Below, one piece after another: positions 24,398 to 36,300 of a stretch of DNA of 64,000 bases. Both the position numbers and the translations under genes were made by a program. Origin of the DNA: Oreocharis arfaki. Lineage: Eukaryota > Chordata > Aves > Passeriformes > Paramythiidae. Numbering within the stretch: the first letter of the stretch is position 1; each line of letters starts with the position of its first letter. The notes below the pieces were generated by a model. That model saw only the letters and a list, made by a program, of their open reading frames with translations, was not told the origin of the DNA and made no database searches. The stretch covers positions 62,333 through 126,332 of the forward strand of contig VZRR01007716.1 in assembly GCA_013398015.1 (NCBI GenBank), written 5' to 3'.

Positions 24398-27300
24398 TAT
24401 GAATCTTCTGGTGGTGCGTCTCCACTTTTCAGAGGAGAAACTTTGGAAATGTTCACCTTTACTTCCCAATGTCGCATTACTGACTAATAATTTCATGATT
24501 AGTAGTTTAAGTCCTCCCATTGCATAACTGCCAGCATGAAAATGATTTTTTTATTCCTCTCCTCCTGTACAGTGTTAATTTTTTAATGTTAAATATTATG
24601 CTTTTGACACATTTTTCAAAAGTATTAATTGGTAATTCAATGTATTTATAGGCTTTTCTGTGGAGTTCAGCACGGTCAAGTCTGAATGACCTTCAAAAGT
24701 TGCTGAGCGACACTGTCATACCTCAGCCTGGTGAACAAATTATAGCTGGTAGAATTGATGCAGTGTGTTCAACTAAGCACCATGATTTCATTTTGATAGA
24801 GGCATTTTTGTTTTCTGCAAATCACTGTAGTTTTTTTTAATGAACTGCAAGAAAACTTACAGTATATTTTTTTGCCAGTTGTAATTTCCTTCATAAGGCC
24901 CATGTAGTCTTTTGACCTTACTTTCGTTGAAATCAGTGCAAATTCATATATTTGCATGAGCAACAATGTAGAATGATCCAGAAAATAGAAAAAATTCCAC
25001 AGCTTTGAACCTTAGCTGCATTTGCTACAGATGTAGCTAATTCGTACTTTCCTGCCTGCTCGGAAATGCAGAACCACTGAGCTGAACTGCATCTTTGCAA
25101 CCTCCTCCACACTCATTCAGAGCACTTGCAAACCCACACGAACCCAATCTGTGTAACTCAAACCTATGTATGTACATTATGTGCAAGTACACCCAGGACT
25201 GATGGGTCTATGCTGAAAATATGAATGTTTAACCTGAACGAACGTAGTTTTTCTGGCTATTTCCCAGTAGCTGGAACCATAATAGGTAATATTAGAGCTT
25301 TATGATAGTGAAAAGGAGGAAAAGAGCAAATTTTCTTTTGATTTTTCTCTTTATTTTCGTTTTTTTCCTCCTTTAAACAAATATGTCTTGATTTCTTTCT
25401 TCCCTCTTTTCAAATAATAATTATGCTGCACCAACTCTGAGTGTTCACAAAGGGATTTCAGTTAGCCAGATTTGGTGAGAAATGTGTTTGTACCGATTTT
25501 CCTCCTGGCAGGAGCCTATGGAGCCAGGAAATGTCACTTAGTGGGACTCCTCTGAAGCAGAATAGTGAGTTTGAAAAGAGAGTGTCGATGGGCTTTCAAG
25601 GCTTTGGCCTGTCTCTATCTACAGTCATTTTTGTGATACTGACTGGCATTGATTTAAGATGTGTTCCTCTTCAGGGTAAATAATAACTTGAAGCAGCTGC
25701 TAATTAGCTCAGCTCTGTTCTGTTCTTGCTTTTCATTCCTATATACCTCCTTAGGGCATAAAAAACAGAAGAAAATCATCCAAGTAGAAGAAGCAAGGAG
25801 GCAAAGGAAAAGAAGTGGATGGGGATTGCAAATGGAAAATTAATGAGGAGAGAACTCATTTCATAAAACTTTACATACATCTGGGCTGCATTGTGCAAGG
25901 AACAGTGACTTAGAAAGAGAAATCTGTCAATATCCGGAGAAGGTGCAAAACTTGGCAGCCTCTTTCCTTGCTTATGGCCACTGCGTGTTCACCTTTGAAG
26001 TCTCTACCTCACCTTCCGTCCCCTGCAGTAGGTGGGGCTCGGGAAGCCACAGGCGTTCTCAGCATCCACTGGGAGGGTTGTGGTTGAATGTGAGTCCAGA
26101 GAAAACATGATTCAGGCTCAGCAGGCCTTATCTTACATTTATTTGGAGATAGCAAACTGCCATGTGCAGCCATTTTCTTTTGATGCATTCTTCATATAGA
26201 AATATGTATACATTATATATACATACACACACATATACACATAAATAGAAGCACTTAGCTTTTGGCCAAGAGGAAACTATTTGTGACACTGTTGCCGACT
26301 TGACTGCATGGTGAGGATTGCCTTTCTGGGAATCTTGAAATCATTCTGAGAATAGGCAAGCAGGTGAAAATTTGTGTTTACATGTGCAGCAGGAGTCTGC
26401 AGAAAGTCCTCGCTGCTGAACAACAAAAAAAGAAGAAAAAAGGCTACCTATAAACAAAACCTGAAAGGGACTATTTCTAGTTATTTTACAATACATACTT
26501 CCAATTCTTGAGTATTGCCTTTCATAGACATTCTCAGCAGGAAAAGGTCCTTGGTACCTTGCATGATAGGGTTGAGATCCTCGTGTTTGGTGCTCAGTAC
26601 TTAATACCTAGAAAACAAGAGTCTTCACAATTTTCCTGGAAGAGACAGTGCTGGATCAGTATGCTACTTTGAATGCCACCCCCTTGCTTACCTGCCTGTA
26701 ACCCCGAGTTGAATTTCAGAATTACCTAAATTGAAGCCTTTCCTCTTCTATATTAATACCATCTCAGTAATACTGAGCAGGTCATGCTCTGCTGTTAATT
26801 GGTCTCCATGTATTAACACAGTGCTTATCTTTCCCACTAAATTCTCCTGCCAGTCTTTCCCCTACTGTTCAGATAAAGATATTGAGGCATTATCTAGTAT
26901 CCCATCACATAAGTGTTCTCATGTACCATCATCTATTAGCAGTGTCTAATTCAATTTTCCCGAAACAGAGAGGACAGCCGTCAGCAGCCTCCCATAATGG
27001 ATTCAAAGGCTATAATCAAGAAACCAAAGCAGGTGCTTATCACTCTTCAAAAGACTATGAAGACGATGAACTATTCAATTTACTCTAATTGACAAGCGCA
27101 GTCTGAGGATTTAGAGTATCATTAATATTGACTGGAAAGACTTAAAGAAATTTGAATGCCATGGATGACAGCTGATAGAGTGGCAGGACATGAGAGAGTG
27201 CTGATGAATGTTTGTACTTGCATAAGGACCTAATTCCAGTTTATTGTCCAAGGTATTAACTACTGACCTTTGTACTGTTTAAAATTTCCACTCTGTGAAT

Positions 27301-30300
27301 CTGCTCAGATTTCCCTTTGAAAACAGCTTTTAGTTCTCATAAGGTTAAAAGTATTAGGAGGGATTTCTCCTGATAAATCTGATCTGGATTCTCTCCACAT
27401 TTGGCACAAATATTTTTTGCACAGCTTCCTCCACTTCTGCAAGTATCCCAGCCACTAAAACTTAAAGCCTGCTTATTCTCAGAGGACCGCTGTTCTGAGG
27501 GCAGACCATCCTTAAGGGGCTCGCTCCAAACGGCCTGGGGAGCAAACAAGCAGCCTCTTAACCTCGAGATACAAATTAAAAATTGCCCTTGAGACAACAC
27601 GTCCGGTAACAAAACAGAAAGGCCCTAGAGAGGGATGAATTTTCAGTAAGTAAGAAGAATTGTAAGACCTTGCTTTTGGTGACAGAGGGTTTCAACACAT
27701 AGAGATTAAGTCCTAGTGCAGCATGATTAAACCTACTTATGTACAGTTTCTTTTTCAGGAATACAGTAAAATTATTTATCTTTCTTTTCCCAAATGTTAT
27801 ATTTTTTAGCACAGTTGAGCCATTAGTCGCTTAACAAAGAAAGAACTATACACAAGCAAATCACAGAGTTTTTACAATAAATTATCTGTTTCCCTTTGGT
27901 GAGCTGAAACAATCTTTTCCATTGTCACAAATAATTCATTAGCACTTGATAAAGTGTATTAAGCAGACAATGTATTTCTTGAATGTGGGCATTTAGGGGA
28001 TTCTGGGTAATTTCCTATTTCCTCTCAATCTTTAAAAAGATTTTCACTTATCACCAAACAGCAGCCAGCTCTAAATAAATTGTGAAACAGAGGTTTGCCC
28101 ACAGAAAGACTGTGGATATCTGCTTTTTATCAATCAGGACTAGTTTGCAATTTAATATTTTTTTCCTTTTTCTTAGGTAATTGTAACTTTCCAGTATGTG
28201 ACTAAAATATTATTATATGTCTCAAACAGAACATCTTTAAGGATAGTTTTCAAACTCTTGATGTTTTTGGTCGTTACCATGAAGGCTAATTATAGGAATA
28301 ATAGCGAATTTTAGATGCTGAAACTCCTACAGTCAAAGAGCAACAAAATGAATTTGACACTTTAATGTACTGGCATTTATGTACATCAATTATTCTAATA
28401 TTTGACCTGCTGCAAATTCCATTTTCCTCCAAGATTTTTGCATTTTTATACCAAAAGCAGAATGGAAAGCTGATATTCTGAAAATACACTGATGCATATT
28501 AATTCTGCATTGTGATAAAACATTTCCATAAGCCCCTTGACTGCTATGAAACACATTTCTTTATTTCTCTTTATTCATAAAAACCCCTGTCCTTTCCTAC
28601 ATATTGGGGTGACACAGAAATCCCAAAACTCTCGTCTGTAGTTACAGTGATGAAACCACTTTAACCAGAAAAAAAGGTGAAGATAACACATAAAAACCTT
28701 TCCTGTTTCTCATGACATGCAGATCCTGTCTCTGTGCAGTTGAAGAACCAGAGGCTTTGCCGCTGACCCCACAGGCGCAGAGCACCAACCCCTCCTTTCA
28801 CTACTGTCTCTTCTAATCTGCCCTCAAGGCCTGCATGTGCTAAAGAAATTGCTGTAACATATTAGTGATTACTCTTCCAAATATAAAAATGTATCTTCCC
28901 TCAGCTGAAACCAAAGACGATGATGTCCTCCAACAAAAAAATTCATGTTTTCAAATACTGTGATGGGAAATCCAGTTTCAGAAACACATAAATGTAAACC
29001 AGAGAGAGGCCTTAAAAATGGGCTGTAGCTCATTTTCCTGTATGGCTTTTTCTGAAGTATCTCGTTGCTAAGATACTACCAGTATTACCTTCCACTTTGT
29101 TATTGATTTTGGAAATTTAATATTCTCTAACCCCTGTACAAGTCCCCTCCATGCCTTTACCTGCACCTTTCCTTTTCGAAAGAGCAGGTGCGGAGTGTAG
29201 GTGAGAGTCTCCACACATATAAAAATGGAGACTGCCAGTTACTCCAGTAGACCACTCCTCCCTTCTAACCACTTACATTCTGGCCTGCTAAATACAACTG
29301 CTTTATTTAGAAATCATCGATTTTTTAGGTTGTGTCATACCAGATGATGTAGACTCTTCTATAAATGCAGAAAATTTCACTGCCTTGAGGTGCCAGAAAA
29401 TCAGAGAGTTCTGATTTTCAAAGTTTATTTGCAAATTATAAGATCAAATACCTGATTTCCTCCCCCAAATTAATGTTTATGTCTAAATGGTTTGCATTTT
29501 AGTGCTCCTACCATCAGCCTTGAACCACGAGGAAGCCTCCAAGATGAGGAAGTTATTTCCAGGATTTTGTAAATGATGCTATACATTTTCAGGGGAACTG
29601 AAGATGGAGCGACTGGAAGGAAACTCGTACCTTAAAGTTCATCACTCTCACCAAGCACGATTAAACACTATATGGATTTAACATTACTTGCCCCCAGTAT
29701 GCTGACATTTACAACAGTGAAGAACATTTTCATATTTTATGCTTACAATAACAGATGAGGTATGAAATGGATTCTGATAATGTTTTGAACACCATGGAAG
29801 TCTTGTCATTTATCACAGCATATGAGCTTGTTCCCCATCCCTACCATTATTGTGATATATTTCTATACACTAGAAATAAAGAAAAACTTTATTTTGATGG
29901 CAGATAGTGGATGAATTTCAAAAGTCCAGTAAGCATGTTCTCCTCAAGCATGCCCCATTGTAGGGCTAATCTCATTCCTCAAAGGATTTGAGTTTGGTTT
30001 TTTTGTTAATAAAGATTTGGTTAGACAAATAAGTGACACAGATTGTCTTTCTCCTGAGACACTCAACTGCGGCTGATTCTGTGAAAATATATCACAGATA
30101 ACCAGTTATGTGAAATAATCTCTTAACACTGCAAATCATTTTAAATTTTAAATACAAGTCAAATACACTCGTTGTGCCAGAATACTCCCTTTACATATGC
30201 TGTCTTCAAGGTCAGTATTAAGACTCAAAATATCTATTTGGTGTTGTGCTTGGTGCATTATTGAAGGATGCTGGAGAAATAGAATCTTTTTGGCTCTAAA

Positions 30301-32361
30301 TTATTGCTTTGGTTTTTTTCATCTAAGACCTAATAGCTGCAAGCACGATTTTGGCTCTTTGATGTCTTTGGACTATATTCCTTCCCTAATATGAAATTGA
30401 AGACTATGAAATGGAGCAAAGGATCTTAAGAAAAGATTCCCATTATGTTTAAAATTTTTGAGAAAGAGCATTTGAATCTTTACAGCGTTACCTCCTCTCA
30501 AACCATGATTAAAACCGAGTTCATTTCAGCTATTGCAAGAGTGTGGCCATTCTTCAGTGTCCTCTGCACTTACATGCATGGATGCACACTTCACTAGTTC
30601 TACTCATAATACATGTTAGAGGGAAACTTAAAGCCCTGAACAATGCTTGAAAGCAGTTCAAGACTTTGTTAGGAATGCTCCAGAAGGTCTTGGATGTGTT
30701 CATGTTCTTCATTTATCATTACAATGTACTCCTGGTCTTAATACTGACAGTTCACACCCCACTCCACCCCCTGTACACGGGAACAGAATTAAGAGTCTCC
30801 TCTGTGCTTCAGATCTTGATCTAGCATGAAATTTCTAGCCATGACCTGACTAAACATGGCGAAAGAGGATCCATTGTGATTGAGCATATGTAGTTATTTG
30901 TTCTTCATGGAAAAATCTTTAGAATTTAAGTATTAACAGAATGAGATAGGCACTAATAAAACTCCAGTTGAATCTAGCTGATTTCAAACGAGCTCTACTG
31001 ACCTGCTTGCAGTTTATCGATTTATGTTTGTCCTTTTTTGAATAAAAAATAAATGTCCAGAAGTTCCTTAAATGATCTGTTTGAGGTCAAACAGAAAAAT
31101 GTTTGTAAAATAGAGGAAATATGCAGTGTGTAAGGAATTGATAGCTTCTTTAAATTCGAAGGAAATGGACCACTTAATGTAAAAAAGTGGCTGTGAATTT
31201 TAAAGGACTGATGTTTAGTCTTGTCACCCCAGGTCCATTCCCAGTTAGTGAGCACATATTTGAGCAATCTCACGCTCCATTAACAGTAATCTCAGCTACA
31301 CTAAATTTCCTTCATTTTTTTCATCATGCAAAAAAATCTCTTACTAGATTATTGAACAGCTGACAATTAATACTCTAACAAAAGGATTTCTTACCTATAA
31401 TCTTGCTCTGGCTACCGGAATTCCCAGTGGGAGTTATGCTACACAATTTTGCCTGAGTTGTATTAAAGTAAGAACTTGAAGACTCTAACTACAGTAATTA
31501 TTATAATATACAGAAGTTAAATTAGCAGTTGCTAAATACATTATTTGACAGATCACATGTTGTGATAGGCAGCAAAGAGCTAAATACAGCATGTAATAAA
31601 AAGGCTTAAAGCCTATTAAATCCAAACCAGTGGTCGATTCACAAAAGTACAGATTGCTCGAATTTAAAATTAGGTAAGAGTTCATCCCACATTGCAAAGA
31701 AAAACTTGGGAAATGGTCTTACTAGTCAACATTTCTATAAGAAATACCAAAGTAACTTTTCATTACATTGCAATAAGTAGCTATGATTGTGACATCTTAT
31801 GATTTTTTCCTGCATCTTGTTGCCCTGAGATACCAAAAAGGGGGAAAATATTGTGCATATTTTGATGATTTTACCCCCTGTACCTAGTACAATGAGATTA
31901 GTGACCTTCATATATGACTTGTTGAAATCTCCACTATTAAGATGCATCAACTAACGCATGTTACCTGCTGTGAGAAGAAGCATGGTTCATGCTTGATTGA
32001 ACGCAGGAGCATCACATAACAATACAGGGAGTTGAAATAAGAAACTTGAAATTTCAAGAGGAAAAATCTGAGGACAGCTTTAGAGTTCTAGGACATAAAT
32101 CCTTGAATGTGATTATTCTTATAATTGTCTGCTTCTGTAAGTGCGAAGAAGAACAGTCCTCTTATCATTGAATTGACCTGGCAGTTCACGTAGTTCAGTG
32201 TTCGCATTCTTTGTCTTTAGAAGCTCATTTTTGCTTTTCTTAACAGCATCAGGTCAAACTGCTGTCTGCATAAAAATCCTAAACTTACTCTTCAGGGAAA
32301 AGAGGCTATAGAGCTGATAGTATTTTATGCCTAAAGTATGCATAAAAAACCTGGAACATTC
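24398..32361. other. Intergenic DNA beyond the ATP10B 3' end
   Basis: No exon, RNA gene or clear transposon was recognised apart from the microsatellite at 26202-26246. The DNA is AT-rich. The 3' untranslated region of ATP10B may reach into the right edge of this interval if the signal at 32362 is not used. Confidence 0.5.
26202..26246. repeat. Short TA/CA microsatellite
   Basis: Alternating purine-pyrimidine tract made of ATGTATACATTATATATACAT followed by ACACACACATATACACATA. It is imperfect and about 45 bases long. Confidence 0.75.
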
Positions 32362-32367
32362 TTTAAT
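32362..32367 (-). promoter_or_regulatory. Candidate ATP10B polyadenylation signal (ATTAAA)
   Basis: The complement of TTTAAT reads ATTAAA on the minus strand, about 510 nt after the ATP10B stop codon. It is the first AATAAA- or ATTAAA-type hexamer found downstream of the stop. Actual use cannot be judged from sequence alone; a longer 3' UTR is possible. Confidence 0.25.
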
Positions 32368-32873
32368 GTCTTTCCATTGCTGTTTTTGTGCAAGTACAAT
32401 TAGTATCTGCAGGTAACAATTTTTCATGCAGAATTGTAATTTTAAGTTAGTAAGCTGTTTTTAAGATTTCGATAGTAAAAACCTAGAGTGGGATGTGACT
32501 TGGTTTAACAAAGAATAGATTCTCTTTCTATTACCTCAATAGCATAATAATAAGACCATATAAACCTCACAAGTATTTCCTTAGTAATATGATACAATAT
32601 TTGCTGGGAAAAAAGTAATTGTGCAATTCTCAGCAACTGGGTGATGCTCATGTTCCTCTAACATGACCAAGCCAGGAAGATTTAAAAGTCATGTAATGAT
32701 AAACCCAGGCAATGATGTATTCTGCTAAAGTTGCATATTAGAGTTGTTATTGCACAAATCCAGTCGCCTCTTGCTCCATTTCTAGTGAGCATAATGGCTA
32801 AGCATAAATATTTGTATTTTCCCAGTGGTGTCCTTCTCCACATGGTCTGTGGGTTCCATTTCTGAATGTTTCT
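32368..32873 (-). other. ATP10B: Probable ATP10B 3' untranslated region
   Basis: This interval follows the TGA stop on the minus strand and is AT-rich with no coding content. Its end is set only by the candidate ATTAAA signal at 32362 and is therefore uncertain. Confidence 0.35.
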
Positions 32874-33378
32874 TCAGAGTGTCACTGAACTCACTGACCG
32901 CCGGTGGCTTCCGTAATTAAAGTTGTTGGGATAATCTTTAGTCAGTTTGCCACCACCCTGCCCAGGAGGCGTTACCCTGCTGGGTACAAGGGGATGATGG
33001 CCAGAGAAAGACTCTGCTGGAGGATCTGTAGCAGCAGATTCTTCTTCTGCCCACCTATTAAAGAAGAAGTAGCCTTCCTCAGCTGTCCGTCTCTCGAGAC
33101 GATTCACTTCAGAGGCAGAAAATCCCTGATTTTCTTTGTCCCCGTGAGACAGAGCTGTTGCTGGATGTAGAAAAGGTGACACACACAAGTGGCTGATGCC
33201 TTCAGCAAGGTCATCATTAGATGCAGGTAATGGCACAGGTGCATACGAAGTATCTTCTTTTCTTGGTCTTAATTTCTGGATTTCAAGGGCTTGTTGCCCC
33301 TTAGGAAGTTTATCTACTTGCTGTGCTTTCAGAATAACAGATGCTCCGAATGTTCCTCGTAGAGCAAAAATAAAGAAC
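32874..33378 (-). CDS. ATP10B: ATP10B exon R (terminal): cytosolic C-terminal tail and stop
   Basis: 505 bp coding, acceptor TTCATCAG. 167 residues plus TGA (32874-32876). After FFIFALRGTF the tail is mostly variable, polar and probably disordered, with KAQQVDKLP and LEIQ near the start matching mammalian ATP10B. The last 12 residues are GSHRRSVSSVTL, close to the mammalian end. The intervening ~110 residues are poorly conserved compared with the human tail as I remember it. Confidence 0.94.
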
Positions 33379-36300
33379 CTGATGAAAGAGCAAGAGAATG
33401 GATTTTTTTTACTAGTGGGCTCATTACATAGGCTGCATCACAAATACAGGTACTCTGCTCTACAGACATCTGGTAAACACCTAGTACCTGGCAGATGAAA
33501 GTTACATCATGGATCTTAACTCAACATGCTACTCTTTATTTACCTTGATGTGTATAGAGTCAACAATATGAATATATGATAATTTTTTTAGTATTTATTA
33601 CTACTTTTTTTCCTTAGCAGTGAAGAAAAATAGAAGAAAATCTCATCGAAATATTGGAAAAGATGAAAGTTGAATTTATACTGCTGAAACAGGCTAAAGA
33701 AGAGGTCTAAATTTGTTAGATAAGAGAAAACCAGAAATTAAAAACCTCAGCTATGGAATTCTTCCAGAAAGCAGCAACGAAAGTGTCCTGCCTGCCCTCT
33801 GCAGAATAGAGAACTTATATAACTAAATATTGTGTGCTGTGAGAAAGCACACATCCCCTCTCCATGTCATGTCAGCTTTGTGTGATAACCAAAGTTTCTT
33901 TCAAAGCATCTTTTTATTAGGATTTGACCTTTACATAGATGGCTTCAGCATGTATTTTTAGAACAAACACGGGTACTCTGTGAAATTGCATTGAAAAAGC
34001 TGCCATCTTCACATCCTGCTCCTAAATATATGCATAAACAAGAATAACAATATTAAAAAGGCTAACAAGCGATATTCAGTACAGAAAGGGCTTCTGAGAC
34101 AACAGCTTTCTCAGCTTTGCTCAAGCAGGAGCGGACAAAGTCTATTTGCTTTGCCTGTGTTCAGGCTGGTCAATTCCAACAGAATTTCGGGTCTGGTTGG
34201 GAGGGTCTGGTCTGGAAGTTAAGAGCATGGGAGAGCCCAAGACTATCTTTATAGATCTGCTGTGGATCACATCGTCCTGTGTCTTTCCCCTTAGCTTGAT
34301 TTCTCAATCTTTTGTGCAAGTTCCAGGTAAACTAGACAGGAGGACAGAATAGGGATGGGAAACTGTGTCTCCTGTCCTGTGAGCTGCTCTCACTTGATCC
34401 TGCCCTTCCCACAGCCTTGCAGGGTGTTAGGCCCTATTACCTGTTGGGTCTCTGCACAGTCTGCCTTCCACAGCTGAGGAAATAATCATATTCGTAGGTG
34501 GGAAAACTCTGAGTGACGCAGTGCCTTCCTTTGCCAATGAATAAACATGAAATTCAGACCCCTTTCTTCTCAGACTTCAGGGCTTTTATACATAATCTTG
34601 TGAGATTTGTGTCCCAAAACCAAGTGCAGAGGCAGTTTTGAGATGCAGATGTGCAAAGCACTGCCAGACGGTGATCCATGGAAAGCCTCGAGCAGGCAGG
34701 GCACAGGCAAAGCCTCCCCCTGAGTGCTGCAGCTCAAACAAAAGGCAGTGCTGAGGGGAAGAACCCAGGAGAGCAGTGGTTTTTAGAAAACCTCTTTGAA
34801 GGAAACCAGAGTATCAAGACTCCAAGAGAGGAGATAGGGAGCAGGAAGCAGAGTGAGATTGGCCATGGAATGGAACTTAAATTCAGTACATTTTAGCAAA
34901 GGGTGGTTTCACCAGTGCTGTGATCTGCGGGCACAGCTCCATGGTACTAGAAAGGGGGCCTGGACATCCTGCAGATGAAGGACTGTGCAAAAAATAATGT
35001 GGGGTACTTATACGAAGGAACTGCAGTTCTCCAGGTTTGAAGATATGAAGATAAAGCCCTTAACCCCAGCAACCTGCTGAGGCAGCAAAAATCTTAACTG
35101 TGCTAAATTCCCACGATGGAGACAGGAGTTTTCTAACCATGTGTTTGATGCAGCTCTCAGCAGAAAGCTGTAAGAGACGGTCCGAAGACCCTTCATCTGT
35201 CTCACGATCACCTAGAAGGACTGAGACTGAATCCCCTGCCTCAAGGTGGGGAAAGGACTTTACACAAAGCTTGGGCCTGGCCGAGGTGGGATGTCTGCCA
35301 AGTATTGTGTGCAGGTGTGCCCGCTGGGGACTGGTACAAGCCACCTAGGATCGTGTCGGTCTTGCTGCCAAGGGTGGCGATGACGGCCTGAAGCGAAAGG
35401 AATGGTTTGTTCTGTCCACACACCTGCTCCCGCTCACTCGCTTTGCACCAGTTTCCCCAAACAATGGGCCTGGTTTCCCCAACACTTGGCCAGTTGCCCC
35501 TCGCTTTCGAAAAGACTATAAAGAGACTTTCTGAGAAGACCCCTTTTGGGATCCCCCACGGAAGAAGACGGGTCCGTTGCCGGACAATCAAGAGGATTCC
35601 GCCTCTCCGTTGGTAGCTATAACCCCTCCTCACATCTTTTTCTCGCTATCCTTTGTTTCCTGTATCTCTCCCTCTCTATCGCAATACAGTGCGTAGGCAC
35701 AATAAACACGTGGTTCTGATTTGAACTAAAAAATACTTTTCCCTGTTTCTTTTGCGCTCTGAGATCCCGGTTAATGAACCATCACGACACCTGCTTTATG
35801 TGAGCGGATCGTGACAAAAGCTCAGGGTCAAAAATGACACTGTGAATGAGGACTGATAGGTAAACAAAAAAAAAATTCTCACAGGAGCAAAAGGATGCCC
35901 CGCCTAGAAGACATGAGATCTTACTGAACTGTGTTGTTTATTCTGATCTGAACTTAAAATATGAAATCACAAGAGCATCTCAAATGGGAAAATAATAATA
36001 AAAAATTGAAGAAAAATACCATCTAGTCTTGAAAGGTTCCTTTTCAAAGTTAAGTCTCAGATTCTACTGCCTTAAAGCACTTACAAAATCAGATACTAAA
36101 AATATTGCCCTGAATTTTGTAATACCAGTGTACTGCACTGCTTCATGGGAATTAAAATGAAAAGGAAACTAGCAAGCTAGTCAAACCAACCCATTTCTTT
36201 CAGTGTCCAAACAAATGACAAATAAAGATTCGAAACAAACGGTGCAACTCAAAACATACATGTAAAGTAAGGTATTGAACACCAAAAGCAGTAAGGTTTA

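Noticed and set aside
35241..35633. 130-codon minus-strand open frame within the LTR-like island
   Set aside because: It runs antisense to the TATA and AATAAA signals of the LTR and resembles no retroviral protein. Best explained by GC-rich sequence with few stops.
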